A stretch of 64,000 bases of DNA, taken from contig NZ_JACCKX010000001.1 of the NCBI RefSeq assembly GCF_013423955.1, positions 1,426,001 to 1,490,000 on the forward strand, in the 5' to 3' direction. The translations under genes and the position numbers were made by a program. The DNA is from Ottowia beijingensis (lineage in GTDB: Bacteria > Pseudomonadota > Gammaproteobacteria > Burkholderiales > Burkholderiaceae_C). Each line of letters starts with the position of its first letter. Position 1 is the first letter of the stretch. The notes under the pieces are model-generated. The model searched no databases. It worked only from the letters and a program-made list of their open reading frames with translations, and had not been told where the DNA came from. Of this stretch, positions 7,463-16,600 are shown one piece after another.

Positions 7463-8833
7463 ATGCGCCGGATCGTCGATGTCACCCCGGCATCTCATGC
7501 CACGTCACCGCTTGACGCCACCGATGACGACGACGGCGCAGCCGTGGCCGCTCACCGCAATGCCCCGGACGCTGATTCGACCTGCCTCTACGGCCTGATC
7601 GGCGATGTCGCCCGCGCGGGCAGCGACGGAACCGAGACCAATGCCGTCGCCATCGCCACCAACTTCATGGCCTACCTGTCCTGCGCGGTCGGGCGCGGTG
7701 TGTACCTGCCCATCGGCAATACCCGACACCACACGCGGCTGTTCTGCCTGCACATCGGGCGTTAGGGCCGTGGCCGCAAGGGCGACGCGGTGTCGCTGGT
7801 GCTGCGCATCGATCAGGCGCTGCGGGCGATGGATGACGCCTTCGCGCCGCAGATTCACCGTGGCGGCCTGTCCACACGCGAAGGGCTGGCGGCGCTGATC
7901 CACGACGGCTACCGGCAAGGTCGGCAGGACGTGCCCGCCATCGAGGACAAGCGCCTGTGGGTGGTCGAATCGGAGTTCGCCAACGTGCTGCATCAGGGGC
8001 GGCGCGATGGCAACACGCTGTCGGCGGCGCTGCGAGACTGTTGGGATGGCGTCGATCTCAAGCCCGCCACCAAGTCGAACCGGCTCTACGCCAGCGATCC
8101 GCACGTCTGCCTGAGCGGGGCGATCTCGCCGGGCGAGCTGACCAGCCTGATGAGCGCCCGCGAACTGACCAATGGCTTCGCCAACCGCTTCCTGATGATC
8201 TGGGCCGAACGCACGAGGATGCTGCCGTTCCCGAAGGAAACGCCGCAGGCCGTGGTCGAGCAGTTGGCGCGCAAGACGCTGGAGGTGCTAGCCTTCGTCG
8301 GCGCCGACCAGCACGACGAGCGCGACCACCTGCGGATGGAACTGTCGCCGCAGGCGCAGTGGCGCTACGCCCAGCTCTATCGGGGTGAGCTGAACGACGA
8401 CCTCGGTGATGGCGTCATCGGCGCGCTGCTGGAACGCCGCGCCCCAATGCTGCTGCGGTTGGCCATGCTGATGGCGTTGACCGACCTGCAAACCCGCATC
8501 GACGCCCAGCACATCGACGCGGCGATGGCGTGGGTTCGGCACGCCACGGCGTCTGTGCGCTTCGTGTTCGTCAGCGCCGCCGAGGAAGCCAAGCTCGCGC
8601 AGGTGCTGGAACTGTCGAACCGCGTGCTGGCCTTCCTGCGCGAACGCGGGCAGGCGACGCGCAGCCAGATCAGCGCCGAGTGTTCCCGGGGCAAGGTACC
8701 CAAGGCGCGGCTCGACGCCAGTCTGCGGCACCTGCTGGCGGCCACGCCGCCGAAGATCACGGTGCAGTGGGGTGAGCGTGCCGATGGTGCGCCGGGCGCA
8801 CCGCTGCGGGTGTACCGGCTGGCGACGGGGTAG
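7463..8833 (+). CDS. DUF3987/YfjI-type helicase-like protein with an internal stop
   Basis: The reading frame spans 456 codons with an in-frame TAG at 7763-7765. Both sides belong to the DUF3987 family of phage and plasmid primase-helicase proteins: before the stop LYGLIGDVARAGSDGTE and YLPIGNTRHHTRLF, after it GRGRKGDAVSLVLRIDQAL, then FANRFLMIWAERTRMLPF. The family usually has Ser or Thr at the stop position (GRSGRGRKG), so one TCG-to-TAG change explains it. The N-terminus is shorter than in the usual family, which suggests a truncated remnant. It follows ParB/RepB protein B by three bases and converges on drmC. Confidence 0.7.
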
Positions 8834-8940
8834 TGCGGGGATTTTTCGCTGATTTCGCCGGGGCGGATCGGTCGCAAGTGCTTGTCACGGCACTAATTTC
8901 TCTGATTTCTCTAATTTCGCCGGAACCGTATGCAATTCAT

Positions 8941-9702
8941 TCAGACCGGTGACACCGTCTTCGTATCGATCAGCGCCTGCAAGTGGTCGTGCAGCAACTT
9001 CGGGATTTGCCCACCCGTGAGAAGCACGCCCGCCTCCATGTTCTGCTCCATCGCATGGCCGGTCAGATTGGCGCTGGTGATGAAGCACACGCTGCCATCG
9101 GCGACTGCGACTTTGGCGTGAACCCGCCCGTCGGCGAACTGCGCCGCCCGTTCGCGCCAAGCGTAGAGCTTCGCCGTGGGAACCAGCGTCCGCATCCTGC
9201 CGATCACATCGAACGACATGCTGCCACCATGATCCTGCGAGGATTCGAGCAGCATCGAGATGCTCACGCCGCGCGTGCTCGCGTCGTTCAGCGCCTTCAC
9301 GATGGTCGAGACGTCGTAGGCCACGAAGCTGGTGACGAACAAGGTCTGCTTGGCTGCGCCGATGACTTGCAGCAGCGCCTGCTCGGTACGGCGCGCGGAA
9401 ACGAAGGGCGTCGTCGGCCCCGTCCACACGAGTTCGGTGGACTGGTGCTTCGACACGTTCTCGAACGCATGGCTGGCGGCGAGCAGCATCGACGCCAACT
9501 CGCCGGAACCGACCGAAGTAGCATGCCACGCATCGACGAGCCGTTCGACGACGGCTTTGGCCGTGGCCGTGCCGACGACATCAGACAGAGCGACGTTCGC
9601 CTTCGCGTCCTCGATCTTCCGAACCGCTCCTGCGAGCGCCCGAACCTTCTCCGGCGAAACGAGACAGACCACGGCTGTGACGGCTTCCAGCAGTCTTTCC
9701 AT
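8941..9702 (-). CDS. drmC: DISARM protein DrmC, phospholipase D-like
   Basis: A 253-residue protein with one HKD motif: HAKVAVADGSVCFITSAN, that is HxK, four residues, D, then GS and N. The start at 9702 lies one base after the drmB stop. In DISARM, DrmC is a PLD-fold protein at the end of the drmA-B-C core and was reported as dispensable for protection against some phages. The PLD superfamily includes nucleases, but with one HKD motif it would need to dimerise. Order, strand and spacing support the call. Confidence is high for PLD and good for DrmC because of context. Confidence 0.87.
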   Translation of the reverse strand: MERLLEAVTAVVCLVSPEKVRALAGAVRKIEDAKANVALSDVVGTATAKAVVERLVDAWHATSVGSGELASMLLAASHAFENVSKHQSTELVWTGPTTPFVSARRTEQALLQVIGAAKQTLFVTSFVAYDVSTIVKALNDASTRGVSISMLLESSQDHGGSMSFDVIGRMRTLVPTAKLYAWRERAAQFADGRVHAKVAVADGSVCFITSANLTGHAMEQNMEAGVLLTGGQIPKLLHDHLQALIDTKTVSPV

Positions 9703-9703
9703 G

Positions 9704-11560
9704 TCATAGCCCCGCGAAGAACGCGGCATCCCCTCGATCGAGGGTCTGCACCAGCAACGAGCGATCGAGATAACGGTTACCCCGTTCACACGAAGTCTCG
9801 GCGACCAGGCTGCACGCATGGCAGGCCGCCGCGTGCAACGAGCGGTCTTTGCCCGGATCGTGCTCCGAGCACAGTGGGTCGGACGAACAGATCTTCGACC
9901 GGTTCAGCGCCTGCCGCAGCAGCCGACCGAGATTTTCCGGTTTGCCGAGATCGACGAGGCCACCCAGCGTCCCATCGGAGTCGGCAGCCGCCGTGTAGAT
10001 GAGGATGCCCGCTTGCGGGTTCGCGCTCGACACGTCGGCGTAGATGCGTTCGCGGATGCTCGCCGCGTTGTAGCCGCATTCCAGCGCCAGCTCGCGGATG
10101 AGCAGGTGCGAGAGCGTGTGGAGCATAGCGTAGCGAATGCCAGGGTAGCCATCGTTCGGATCGAGGTGACGCGAATTGCGCCATCCTCCATGACCAGCCC
10201 TGAGCATCCCGTCCACGCGCTGGACGCCAGCCTGCGCCTCCCACGCCTGCAGTGCCGCTTCATCGAACTGGATGAAGATGCCCTCACCGTGAACCTGATT
10301 TGCGGGCACCCAATCCGGTTTGCGTCGCGAGAGGCCCGCCATCTGCGGGCGCTCGTTCGGATCGCTCGATTCTTCGGGCGCTTCCACGCGAGTGAAGCCC
10401 AACAAGGCGTTGACCTCGCGCAGCCTCTCCAGCAACAGCACCCTGGCGATCCGGCTCTCGAAGCCGGGCGGCGTGGCGACCTTCTTGCTCATGAAATGCG
10501 GATAGTCGGTGGGCGGATTTGCCGCGGTCAGCACTTCCCACTCCGGCCCCTTGATGTCAGCTTCGCCAACCGTCTCCTGGACGCCGCTGTTGCGATGCGC
10601 TTCGATGGCTGCCCAGATGTCCGATGCCGGGTACTTGTCGATGCCTGGCAAGGCTCCGGTCTTTTTAAGCGCCTTCACCGTCACCGCGACGGCGACCTCG
10701 GAATCCAGATCGTCGAAGAACTCCCATCCGTCCTGAATCAGTTGGCCGAGCGGGTCTTTGGCCTGCGGGATGGCGAGCGCCGAAAGGGTGATCGGGAACC
10801 AGCTGTTCGTCGAACCCAGCAGGACTGCCCGCGCCTCCTCATCACACTCCTCGTCGAAATGATCGAGGTGGGGATGTCTGCCTCGGCAGCTCGGCAGGTT
10901 TTCCTTTCCGGCTTTGCCGAAGGCGTGCGCCATGCTGCGCGATGCGCCGCAGGCATCGCACTTTACCCACAGGTTCTCGGTCTGCAACGAAGCCCCGCTC
11001 TCGAAGAAGCGCAGCGTGCCCTTGCACGAGCTGTTGCCACCGTGGACGAAGTAATGCCAAGGGAAATCATCGAGGTGGCCGTCGCGGCAAGCCAAGAGGA
11101 AACGCGCCGGAACGGCATCGGCATCCTTCGCAGGCTGATCGCCCTTGGAGCCACGACATCCCTTGTGGACGAAGCGGGTTCTCTCCGGACGGAAGCGGTT
11201 CTCCTTAATCTCGAACAGCCCCGCGTCAAAGGGAGACAGCAGGCCGCACTTCACGCAGCGCATCCAACGCGGAAACGGACGCACGGGCACCCCGATGTTC
11301 GCTTCCGCCGACCACGGATCGACGAGTTCGCTCTTCTGGAACGGCGGCACGCGCAGGTTCTCCACCTGCGCGCCGAGCACCTTGCGCACAGCGGCGAGCA
11401 GGCGCGGCTCGGCGATGGGCTGGCAGCGATCCTTCTCCCACTGGTCGATGCCCAGCGTCACCACCGACAGGCTCGGCAGGTCGATCAGCGCACCCGGCCC
11501 GTATGTCCAGAGCAATTGACTGGGGCGGACTTCCCCGACGGGTGTTTTATTGGTGGTCAT
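9704..11560 (-). CDS. drmB: DISARM protein DrmB (DUF1998)
   Basis: A 618-residue protein starting at 11560, two bases after the drmA stop; a longer reading frame adds 13 residues inside drmA and is less likely. The N-terminus has VRPSQLLWTYGPGALIDLP, typical of DrmB. Zinc-type cysteines follow (RCVKCGLLSPF and CDACG). The DUF1998 domain near the C-terminus has the Cys cluster ICSSDPLC, CHACSLVAETSCERGNRYLD. In the solved DISARM complex DrmB partners the DrmA helicase and together they sense DNA with a 5' overhang. The gene is intact. Confidence 0.93.
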   Translation of the reverse strand: MTTNKTPVGEVRPSQLLWTYGPGALIDLPSLSVVTLGIDQWEKDRCQPIAEPRLLAAVRKVLGAQVENLRVPPFQKSELVDPWSAEANIGVPVRPFPRWMRCVKCGLLSPFDAGLFEIKENRFRPERTRFVHKGCRGSKGDQPAKDADAVPARFLLACRDGHLDDFPWHYFVHGGNSSCKGTLRFFESGASLQTENLWVKCDACGASRSMAHAFGKAGKENLPSCRGRHPHLDHFDEECDEEARAVLLGSTNSWFPITLSALAIPQAKDPLGQLIQDGWEFFDDLDSEVAVAVTVKALKKTGALPGIDKYPASDIWAAIEAHRNSGVQETVGEADIKGPEWEVLTAANPPTDYPHFMSKKVATPPGFESRIARVLLLERLREVNALLGFTRVEAPEESSDPNERPQMAGLSRRKPDWVPANQVHGEGIFIQFDEAALQAWEAQAGVQRVDGMLRAGHGGWRNSRHLDPNDGYPGIRYAMLHTLSHLLIRELALECGYNAASIRERIYADVSSANPQAGILIYTAAADSDGTLGGLVDLGKPENLGRLLRQALNRSKICSSDPLCSEHDPGKDRSLHAAACHACSLVAETSCERGNRYLDRSLLVQTLDRGDAAFFAGL

Positions 11561-11562
11561 GG

Positions 11563-14500
11563 TCAGTCCTCGTCCTTCGGCACTGGACGCGGCTTCCACC
11601 CGTGGTCGTCCGAGATGTGTCCCGTGTTCATGATCAGGCGCACGCCCGGCTCCACCTCACGCATCGACATCGGCACCGTCCAGTTGTCCCACGCATGGAT
11701 GCCCGGCGACTTGACCAGCCCGACCATCGTCGCCGCCTGCGCGCCGCGCTTCTCGTAGGCCAGCGTGCGACCGGGCACGCTCACTTGCTTCGCCCACTCG
11801 TCCGCGCGCTCTTTCAGTTCACGCTCAGCCAGGCTCTTGATGGCGGTCGTCTCGCTGACGTTCCAAGCCCGCCGCACCAGCACGTCGATGGCATCGGTGA
11901 TCTCGGGCTTGTCGGACTTGTCCAGCTCGCCCGCGCCCACGTTTGGGCTGAAGGTGTCGTTCTCCAAGCGCATCAGGGAGAGCAACGCACCGGTCAGGCC
12001 GCGATCCATCGCACGCGGCGAGAAAGGCGTCACCGACTGCGCCTCCACATGCTTGTAGAAGGTCGCGTGGTAGTGCTCGAAGGTCTCGTAGTGCGAGAGG
12101 TCGCGCGGACGCGCCCACGTGAGCACCGTGCAGACCAAGCCGGGGAAGGAACGCCCCACGCGACTGGTGGCCTGGATGTATTCCGCCGTGCCCTTGGGTT
12201 GGCCGTTCACCGCCATCAAGCCCAAGCGATTCACGTCAACGCCCACCGACAACATGTTGGTGGCCAGCACCACGTCGATCGCCCGAGTGTCGCCCTCGTT
12301 CCATTTCGTCACGAACTTCCCTGCAGCTGGATCGAACGCGGCCTTGAACTTGACCTCCAAATCGTCGAGGTACTTCGGGATGTCCTGACTGGAGACGCGC
12401 GAGGTCAGCTCGCGGATGTTGTTGACGCTGCGCTGCGCGAGCGCGGGCCGTTCGACCATGCTCATCTGCACGCGGTAGGAACGTGTCTGCACGTCGTCCT
12501 CGGCCAAGCGCCGCATCCCGCCCAGTTCGCGCAGCGAGTTGAAGTAGCCGACCGTCGTCATGTACGGGTCGGCGGGTTCGCCGAAGCGGTCGAACAGGGC
12601 TTGGGCGGCGGTGAGGAAGGCTGTGTAGACGCGAATCAGCATCGCAGGCCGCGAGCTGCCAGGCGAGCACACGCCGAGATAGCGCCGCCCGGGCCGCTCC
12701 TCGATCGGACGCTGCACGGAGAAGTAGTTATCCTCCACGTCCAAGCCGTGCGGCGGGAACACCGACACGCGCCGCATGAACACGTTGTTCACCTGTTCCT
12801 TGGCTTTGCGCACCGTTGCCGTGGACGCGACGATCTTCGGCTTGACCGTCTTGCCGTCGAGCGTCCAACCGGAAAGTTCATCGACGGCAGATTCGTACAA
12901 GCCGACCATCGTGCCGAGCGGGCCGCTGATGAGGTGAAACTCATCTTGGATGATCAAATCGGGCGGGCGGATCGGTGCGACATTCTTGACTTTGACCGCA
13001 GGCAGACCTTTCCCAGCGGTGTGATTCCCTGTGCAATCGCAGTCGGGCCACAACAGACCGTGGCGTTCGCACTCCTGATGCACACGACCGAACAGCGTGC
13101 GCACCTGACCGCACCACGCCATCATGGCGAACTTGTCCACGGTGGCGATCATCATCGTCGGCGGGCGGTGGTAGATCTCCTCGTCCACCGTCAGCACCGG
13201 GATGCCGGGATACGGTGAGCTACTCGATCTGCCGCGAGAAAACGTACAACTGCTCTTCTTGTCACCGCAGTAAACGATTGTTCTACCGCGCTCCTTATCG
13301 ACCACGACGTCTTTCCCGGGGTCGATGCCGGAGCCGCACCAAGGGCAACTGGTGAGCTGGAGCGGAGAAGTACGTCCTGCCTTGTTTTTCCCCGAATCAC
13401 GCAAGGCTTGAATGGCGTAATGGCTTTCCTCGGTCGTGCCTGGCGTCACCTTGTTGCCGACCCACAGACCGATGGTGAAAGGCTCCTTTCCGAGCGACTC
13501 GTCGCCTTGGACGATCGCATCGCGCCGAAGCTTCTCCATCGCGCAGATCAGCGCGGTGGCGCGCTGGAACTGCTGCAAGGTCAGCAAGCGCAGCGTGTAG
13601 CGCATGATCACGGCCAGGCCGCGCGAGCCATCGTAGCCGCCGAGCTTGCCTTGCAAACGGCGGATTGCCATCGTGAAAGCAGCCACGCCCAGATAGGCTT
13701 CGGTCTTGCCGCCGCCGGTGGGGAACCACAGCAGGTCTGCGTGGGCTTCCATCGGCTGCACGCGGTCGGGATGCGTCGGGTCGGCCAGTGATGGGATCGA
13801 CAGCAGCAGGAACGCCAACTGGAACGGACGCCAACTCCGGTTCTTTTGTTGGTCGAACTGATCGACCGTCACGTCTCGTCCGCGCCGCACTTCCAGCGCG
13901 TACTGGCTGCGCACGCGCTGGATCGCCATCGCTTTGTTGGCGAAGCGGAAAGCGGCCAACGCCTTTTCGTCGTTCTTCAGCGTGTCGATGCCTTGCTGCA
14001 AGCGCGTCTGGATTTTCTGACACCGATCCAGCGCCTGCGTGGCCTGCGCGTCGTAGCCGACCACGTCCTCGCCGATGCGCTCGCGCTGCTCCTCGATCCA
14101 CGCCGCGTAGTCCTTCGTCAGTACGTTCAGGGCATCGACCAACTCGGTGACACCAAGCGTAGCGAGCCGCTGCATGTCGAGCAGGCCACTCGCCAGCATC
14201 TCCTTCATAGCCGGACGGTCGGCGGGATAGAGGCCCGGCGTCTCCGTGACCTGCACTTCGTACTGCGGCAAGACGGTGGTGCGCACCTCGGTGGCCAACG
14301 TCACGTCGTCCGCCGTCTCGGCGTGGACGGCAACGCCATGTCCGACCGCGAACTCCACGCGGTTGCGGTAGATCATCTCCAGCGATTCACGCTCCGGGTC
14401 GTTCCCATCGGCGTCCAACACGGGGCGGCGACGGAAGATGGCGCGCTTGGATGCCTCGGCCTCCGCGCGCACGATCAGCTCCGGCTGGAACAGCCATGCC

Positions 14501-15192
14501 GTGTCGCGGTTGGTGTCGGGTTCTTCCTGTGCGTTGATCAGGAACAGCGTCACCAAGCGGTCGCCGTTGGCGTTCTTGGCGCGGATGGAGCCTTGAATCC
14601 GCACTGCCGGACGGCTCGCATCCGGTGCCTGATGGGGAATCACGCCTTCGGAGAGCGGCAGCACCAGCTTCCCGCCGCAGGGGATGCGCTGCCAGACCTT
14701 GGCTTTCTGGCCATTGGGTCGGGTCAGTTCGTGTTCGTCGTTTGGTACGCGCTCGTAGCTGCCCCAACGCGCTTCGACCTCGATGTGCTCGGCGTCGCCA
14801 TCGACGCAGAAAGTCATGCCGAAGCTGCTAGGCACCAGCGATTGATTGCTGGCAGCGTCGATCTCGTCCGATCCATCCGATTCGGGTTCCACCCGCCCGG
14901 TCGCCGTCCCAAACTCGGCACCAGGTTCGTGCTGACCGGGCACGATGGGGTCGGTGGGTTCCTCGACATCCTCCTCGGCCAGCGGGCCTTCAAGCCCTTC
15001 GATACCGTCTCGAGCATTCTCGCGCGGTGCCAACTTGCCAACCAGATAGCGGTCGCGCACGCTCATGTCCACGATGTGCTCGTTCGGGCCACCCGCCGGG
15101 CCGAGCAGGTCGTCCACCACGGCCAGTTGCAGCAGTTCGCGGATGTAGGCCCGGTCCTCGATCGGCGGCACGCCGCCCACGGTCTGATGCAA
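11563..15192 (-). CDS. drmA: DISARM helicase DrmA
   Basis: A 1209-residue SF2 helicase. The N-terminus IRELLQLAVVDDLLGP is the usual DrmA opening. Walker A is WFPTGGGKTEAYLG near residue 490; the DEAH-box position reads IIQDEFHLISG. Motif III is STATVRKA, and the second RecA lobe has ATNMLSVGVDVNRLG and QATSRVGRSFPG. A cysteine pair set (SCPWCGSG and YCGDKKSSC) sits between the lobes. DrmA with DrmB forms the DNA-loading core of DISARM, held back by a trigger loop until DNA with a free overhang is met. The gene is full length. The start codon lies six bases from a foreign DUF262 remnant, so its original promoter may be lost. Confidence 0.95.
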   Translation of the reverse strand: MHQTVGGVPPIEDRAYIRELLQLAVVDDLLGPAGGPNEHIVDMSVRDRYLVGKLAPRENARDGIEGLEGPLAEEDVEEPTDPIVPGQHEPGAEFGTATGRVEPESDGSDEIDAASNQSLVPSSFGMTFCVDGDAEHIEVEARWGSYERVPNDEHELTRPNGQKAKVWQRIPCGGKLVLPLSEGVIPHQAPDASRPAVRIQGSIRAKNANGDRLVTLFLINAQEEPDTNRDTAWLFQPELIVRAEAEASKRAIFRRRPVLDADGNDPERESLEMIYRNRVEFAVGHGVAVHAETADDVTLATEVRTTVLPQYEVQVTETPGLYPADRPAMKEMLASGLLDMQRLATLGVTELVDALNVLTKDYAAWIEEQRERIGEDVVGYDAQATQALDRCQKIQTRLQQGIDTLKNDEKALAAFRFANKAMAIQRVRSQYALEVRRGRDVTVDQFDQQKNRSWRPFQLAFLLLSIPSLADPTHPDRVQPMEAHADLLWFPTGGGKTEAYLGVAAFTMAIRRLQGKLGGYDGSRGLAVIMRYTLRLLTLQQFQRATALICAMEKLRRDAIVQGDESLGKEPFTIGLWVGNKVTPGTTEESHYAIQALRDSGKNKAGRTSPLQLTSCPWCGSGIDPGKDVVVDKERGRTIVYCGDKKSSCTFSRGRSSSSPYPGIPVLTVDEEIYHRPPTMMIATVDKFAMMAWCGQVRTLFGRVHQECERHGLLWPDCDCTGNHTAGKGLPAVKVKNVAPIRPPDLIIQDEFHLISGPLGTMVGLYESAVDELSGWTLDGKTVKPKIVASTATVRKAKEQVNNVFMRRVSVFPPHGLDVEDNYFSVQRPIEERPGRRYLGVCSPGSSRPAMLIRVYTAFLTAAQALFDRFGEPADPYMTTVGYFNSLRELGGMRRLAEDDVQTRSYRVQMSMVERPALAQRSVNNIRELTSRVSSQDIPKYLDDLEVKFKAAFDPAAGKFVTKWNEGDTRAIDVVLATNMLSVGVDVNRLGLMAVNGQPKGTAEYIQATSRVGRSFPGLVCTVLTWARPRDLSHYETFEHYHATFYKHVEAQSVTPFSPRAMDRGLTGALLSLMRLENDTFSPNVGAGELDKSDKPEITDAIDVLVRRAWNVSETTAIKSLAERELKERADEWAKQVSVPGRTLAYEKRGAQAATMVGLVKSPGIHAWDNWTVPMSMREVEPGVRLIMNTGHISDDHGWKPRPVPKDED

Positions 15193-15198
15193 AGCCGT

Positions 15199-15302
15199 GG
15201 ATATCTGGCCAACAACGTGGTGTTCATCCAGATCTCCACCGACGTGAGCAGCGCGCTGAAGATTTTCGAGACCATCAACGAGCGCGGCGTGGGCCTGAAA
15301 CC
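15199..15302 (+). pseudogene. Remnant of a DUF262 (GmrSD-type) gene
   Basis: These 104 bases match 38073-38176, inside the DUF262-DUF1524 gene, at all but about five positions. The frame YLANNVVFIQISTDVSSALK is kept. Both ends are abrupt: the left end is six bases from the drmA start codon and the right end passes into a phage-type HTH gene. It is a recombination scar from a related GmrSD gene, not a working gene. Confidence 0.85.
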
Positions 15303-15305
15303 TTT

Positions 15306-15689
15306 GTGCCCTGGACGCTGGTGAAGCGGGGGCTGAAGAAGCAGGTCATCACGCCCTTGGACGCGCCGCAGGAATTTCTGTCCGAGGCCACCCGGGAGCG
15401 GGAAGCCCGGTCGGCCGCGCAGGACACCGCGTTGATGCGGGCGCTCGGACTGGCACACCACTGGCAACGCCTCTTGGACGAGCAGCGGGCGGCATCGGTG
15501 ACCGAGATCGCCGAGGCCGAAGGCATGGACGTGACGCAGGGGCGCCGGGTCATGCGGCTGACGCTCCTGGCCCCAGAGGTTGTGGAACGGTTGGCGGGTT
15601 CGCCCGACGCTGTACTGGAGAAGGTGATGCGCCGTCCCTGGCCCAACGCCTGGGTCGACCAGATACGCGTGCTCGCGCCACCCGGGTGA
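15306..15689 (+). pseudogene. Phage-type HTH protein lacking its normal start
   Basis: About 127 residues from VPWTLVKRGLKKQVITPLDA to WVDQIRVLAPPG, with an HTH in ASVTEIAEAEGMDVTQGRRV and the conserved LLAPEVVERL. I recognise the family as a small protein found next to large serine recombinases in prophages and mobile islands. The frame opens directly from the DUF262 remnant; only an unsupported GTG at 15306 could start it, with no ribosome binding site. It is probably a nearly complete gene whose 5' end was replaced. A terminator follows at 15712. Confidence 0.6.
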
Positions 15690-15711
15690 GCGCGTCGCAC
15701 CCAGCGCCAGC

Positions 15712-15732
15712 AACCGCCTACGGGCGGTTTTT
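15712..15732 (+). terminator. Intrinsic terminator after the HTH fragment
   Basis: ACCGCC (15713-15718) pairs with GGCGGT (15723-15728), loop TACG, followed by five Ts on the plus strand. It lies 23 bases after the stop at 15689. Confidence 0.75.
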
Positions 15733-15953
15733 GCGTCCGCGTCGTGCTCGGTCTCTACCACTACAGGAGTTGCCAACTACAACCGACCGCCTCTAAACCC
15801 GCGCCAACAAAGGAAGCGGCCTCGAGAACGCTCGCGAGACCACCAGAGAAAACGGAGAACAGAGAGGCGTATGCAGAGGCGAAAACGCCGACTTCGCGGG
15901 GTGGCGCTCGCCAGGCCATGCCCGGAACCGGCGCCAACACTGGGAAACGGGCG

Positions 15954-15982
15954 AAAAAACCAACCGAGAACGGTTGGTTTTT
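15954..15982. terminator. Bidirectional intrinsic terminator
   Basis: AACCAACCG (15958-15966) pairs with CGGTTGGTT (15971-15979) around AGAA. A six-A run lies on the left and a T-run on the right, so it can end transcripts from both sides. The 548-base gap 15690-16237 holds two terminators and the site at 15989; I see no convincing gene in it. Confidence 0.75.
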
Positions 15983-15988
15983 GAATTT

Positions 15989-16010
15989 TGGTGGTGGAGT
16001 GTAACAGAAA
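15989..16010. other. Possible element end or attachment site, copy 2
   Basis: TGGTGGTGGAG then GTAACAG matches 461-482 at 18 of 22 positions. On the minus strand it reads CTCCACCACCA followed by a terminator, which is how a tmRNA or tRNA 3' end looks. No tRNA or tmRNA body is present upstream on that strand, so it would be only the terminal piece left by integration. Confidence 0.35.
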
Positions 16011-16237
16011 ACCAAACCCACATATCAGCAGTCTCTCAGCCCCGGTCGGAAGCCTTGAGACCCTCGCGCGATTCCGGGGAAGGATTTCGCGCAACCGCAC
16101 ATGCCCATGATTGTAAGTTCGGAGAGGCCGATTGGCACTCGCAGTTGCCGCAACTGCCAGGGAATCTGGGGGCTGCAACTTGGCTTTCCTCTCGTTTGTC
16201 GCCGTAATGCCCGGCACGAACGACGAAAGGAAATGCC

Positions 16238-16600
16238 ATGCAAACCGAACCCGCCTTCACCGAAACGGAGCTCGCACGTCGGTGGAACGTCAGCATCAAG
16301 ACCCTGCAACGCTGGCGCAGCGAAGAACGCGGCCCGCCGTACATCAAGCTCTCAAAGGCCGTCCGCTATCCAGTCGATGAGATCGTCACCTATGAGCAGG
16401 CAATCCGCCAGGGCATGTCCAACGAAGCGCCGTTGCCATCCTTGTGCGACTCGCAGCCCGTTGTCGAATCTCCCGCGCCCGCCGCCCCCGAACCAAAGCG
16501 GTATTACTTGAGCGAGGCCTTCGCACTCATCGCGCAGTATGGCAGTCTTGAAGCGGCCGAGGCCGCGCTGACGGAGGCGCGCGATGAAGCCCAAGGTTGA
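16238..16600 (+). CDS. Excisionase/AlpA-type HTH protein 1 of module 2
   Basis: A 120-residue protein with the same winged-helix domain as the gene at 677: ETELARRWNVSIKTLQRW and YIKLSKAVRYPVDEI. A proline-rich linker and a short helical tail (SEAFALIAQYGSLEAAEAAL) follow. AAAGG lies about nine bases before ATG 16238. It overlaps the next HTH gene by 17 bases, forming a small operon. It probably controls module 2. Confidence 0.78.
   Translation: MQTEPAFTETELARRWNVSIKTLQRWRSEERGPPYIKLSKAVRYPVDEIVTYEQAIRQGMSNEAPLPSLCDSQPVVESPAPAAPEPKRYYLSEAFALIAQYGSLEAAEAALTEARDEAQG

Noticed and set aside
9818..11758. Long plus-strand open frame of 646 codons
   Set aside because: It lies antisense to drmB, has no recognisable domain, and its composition is a mirror of the high-GC codon bias of the real gene.
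15744..16004. Plus-strand frame of 86 codons in the gap between modules
   Set aside because: It runs through a bidirectional terminator and has low-complexity Ala/Arg/Pro text without a start site.
15989..16010. Full tmRNA gene
   Set aside because: Only the last bases look like a tmRNA or tRNA end; no tRNA-like body or tag sequence lies upstream on the minus strand.
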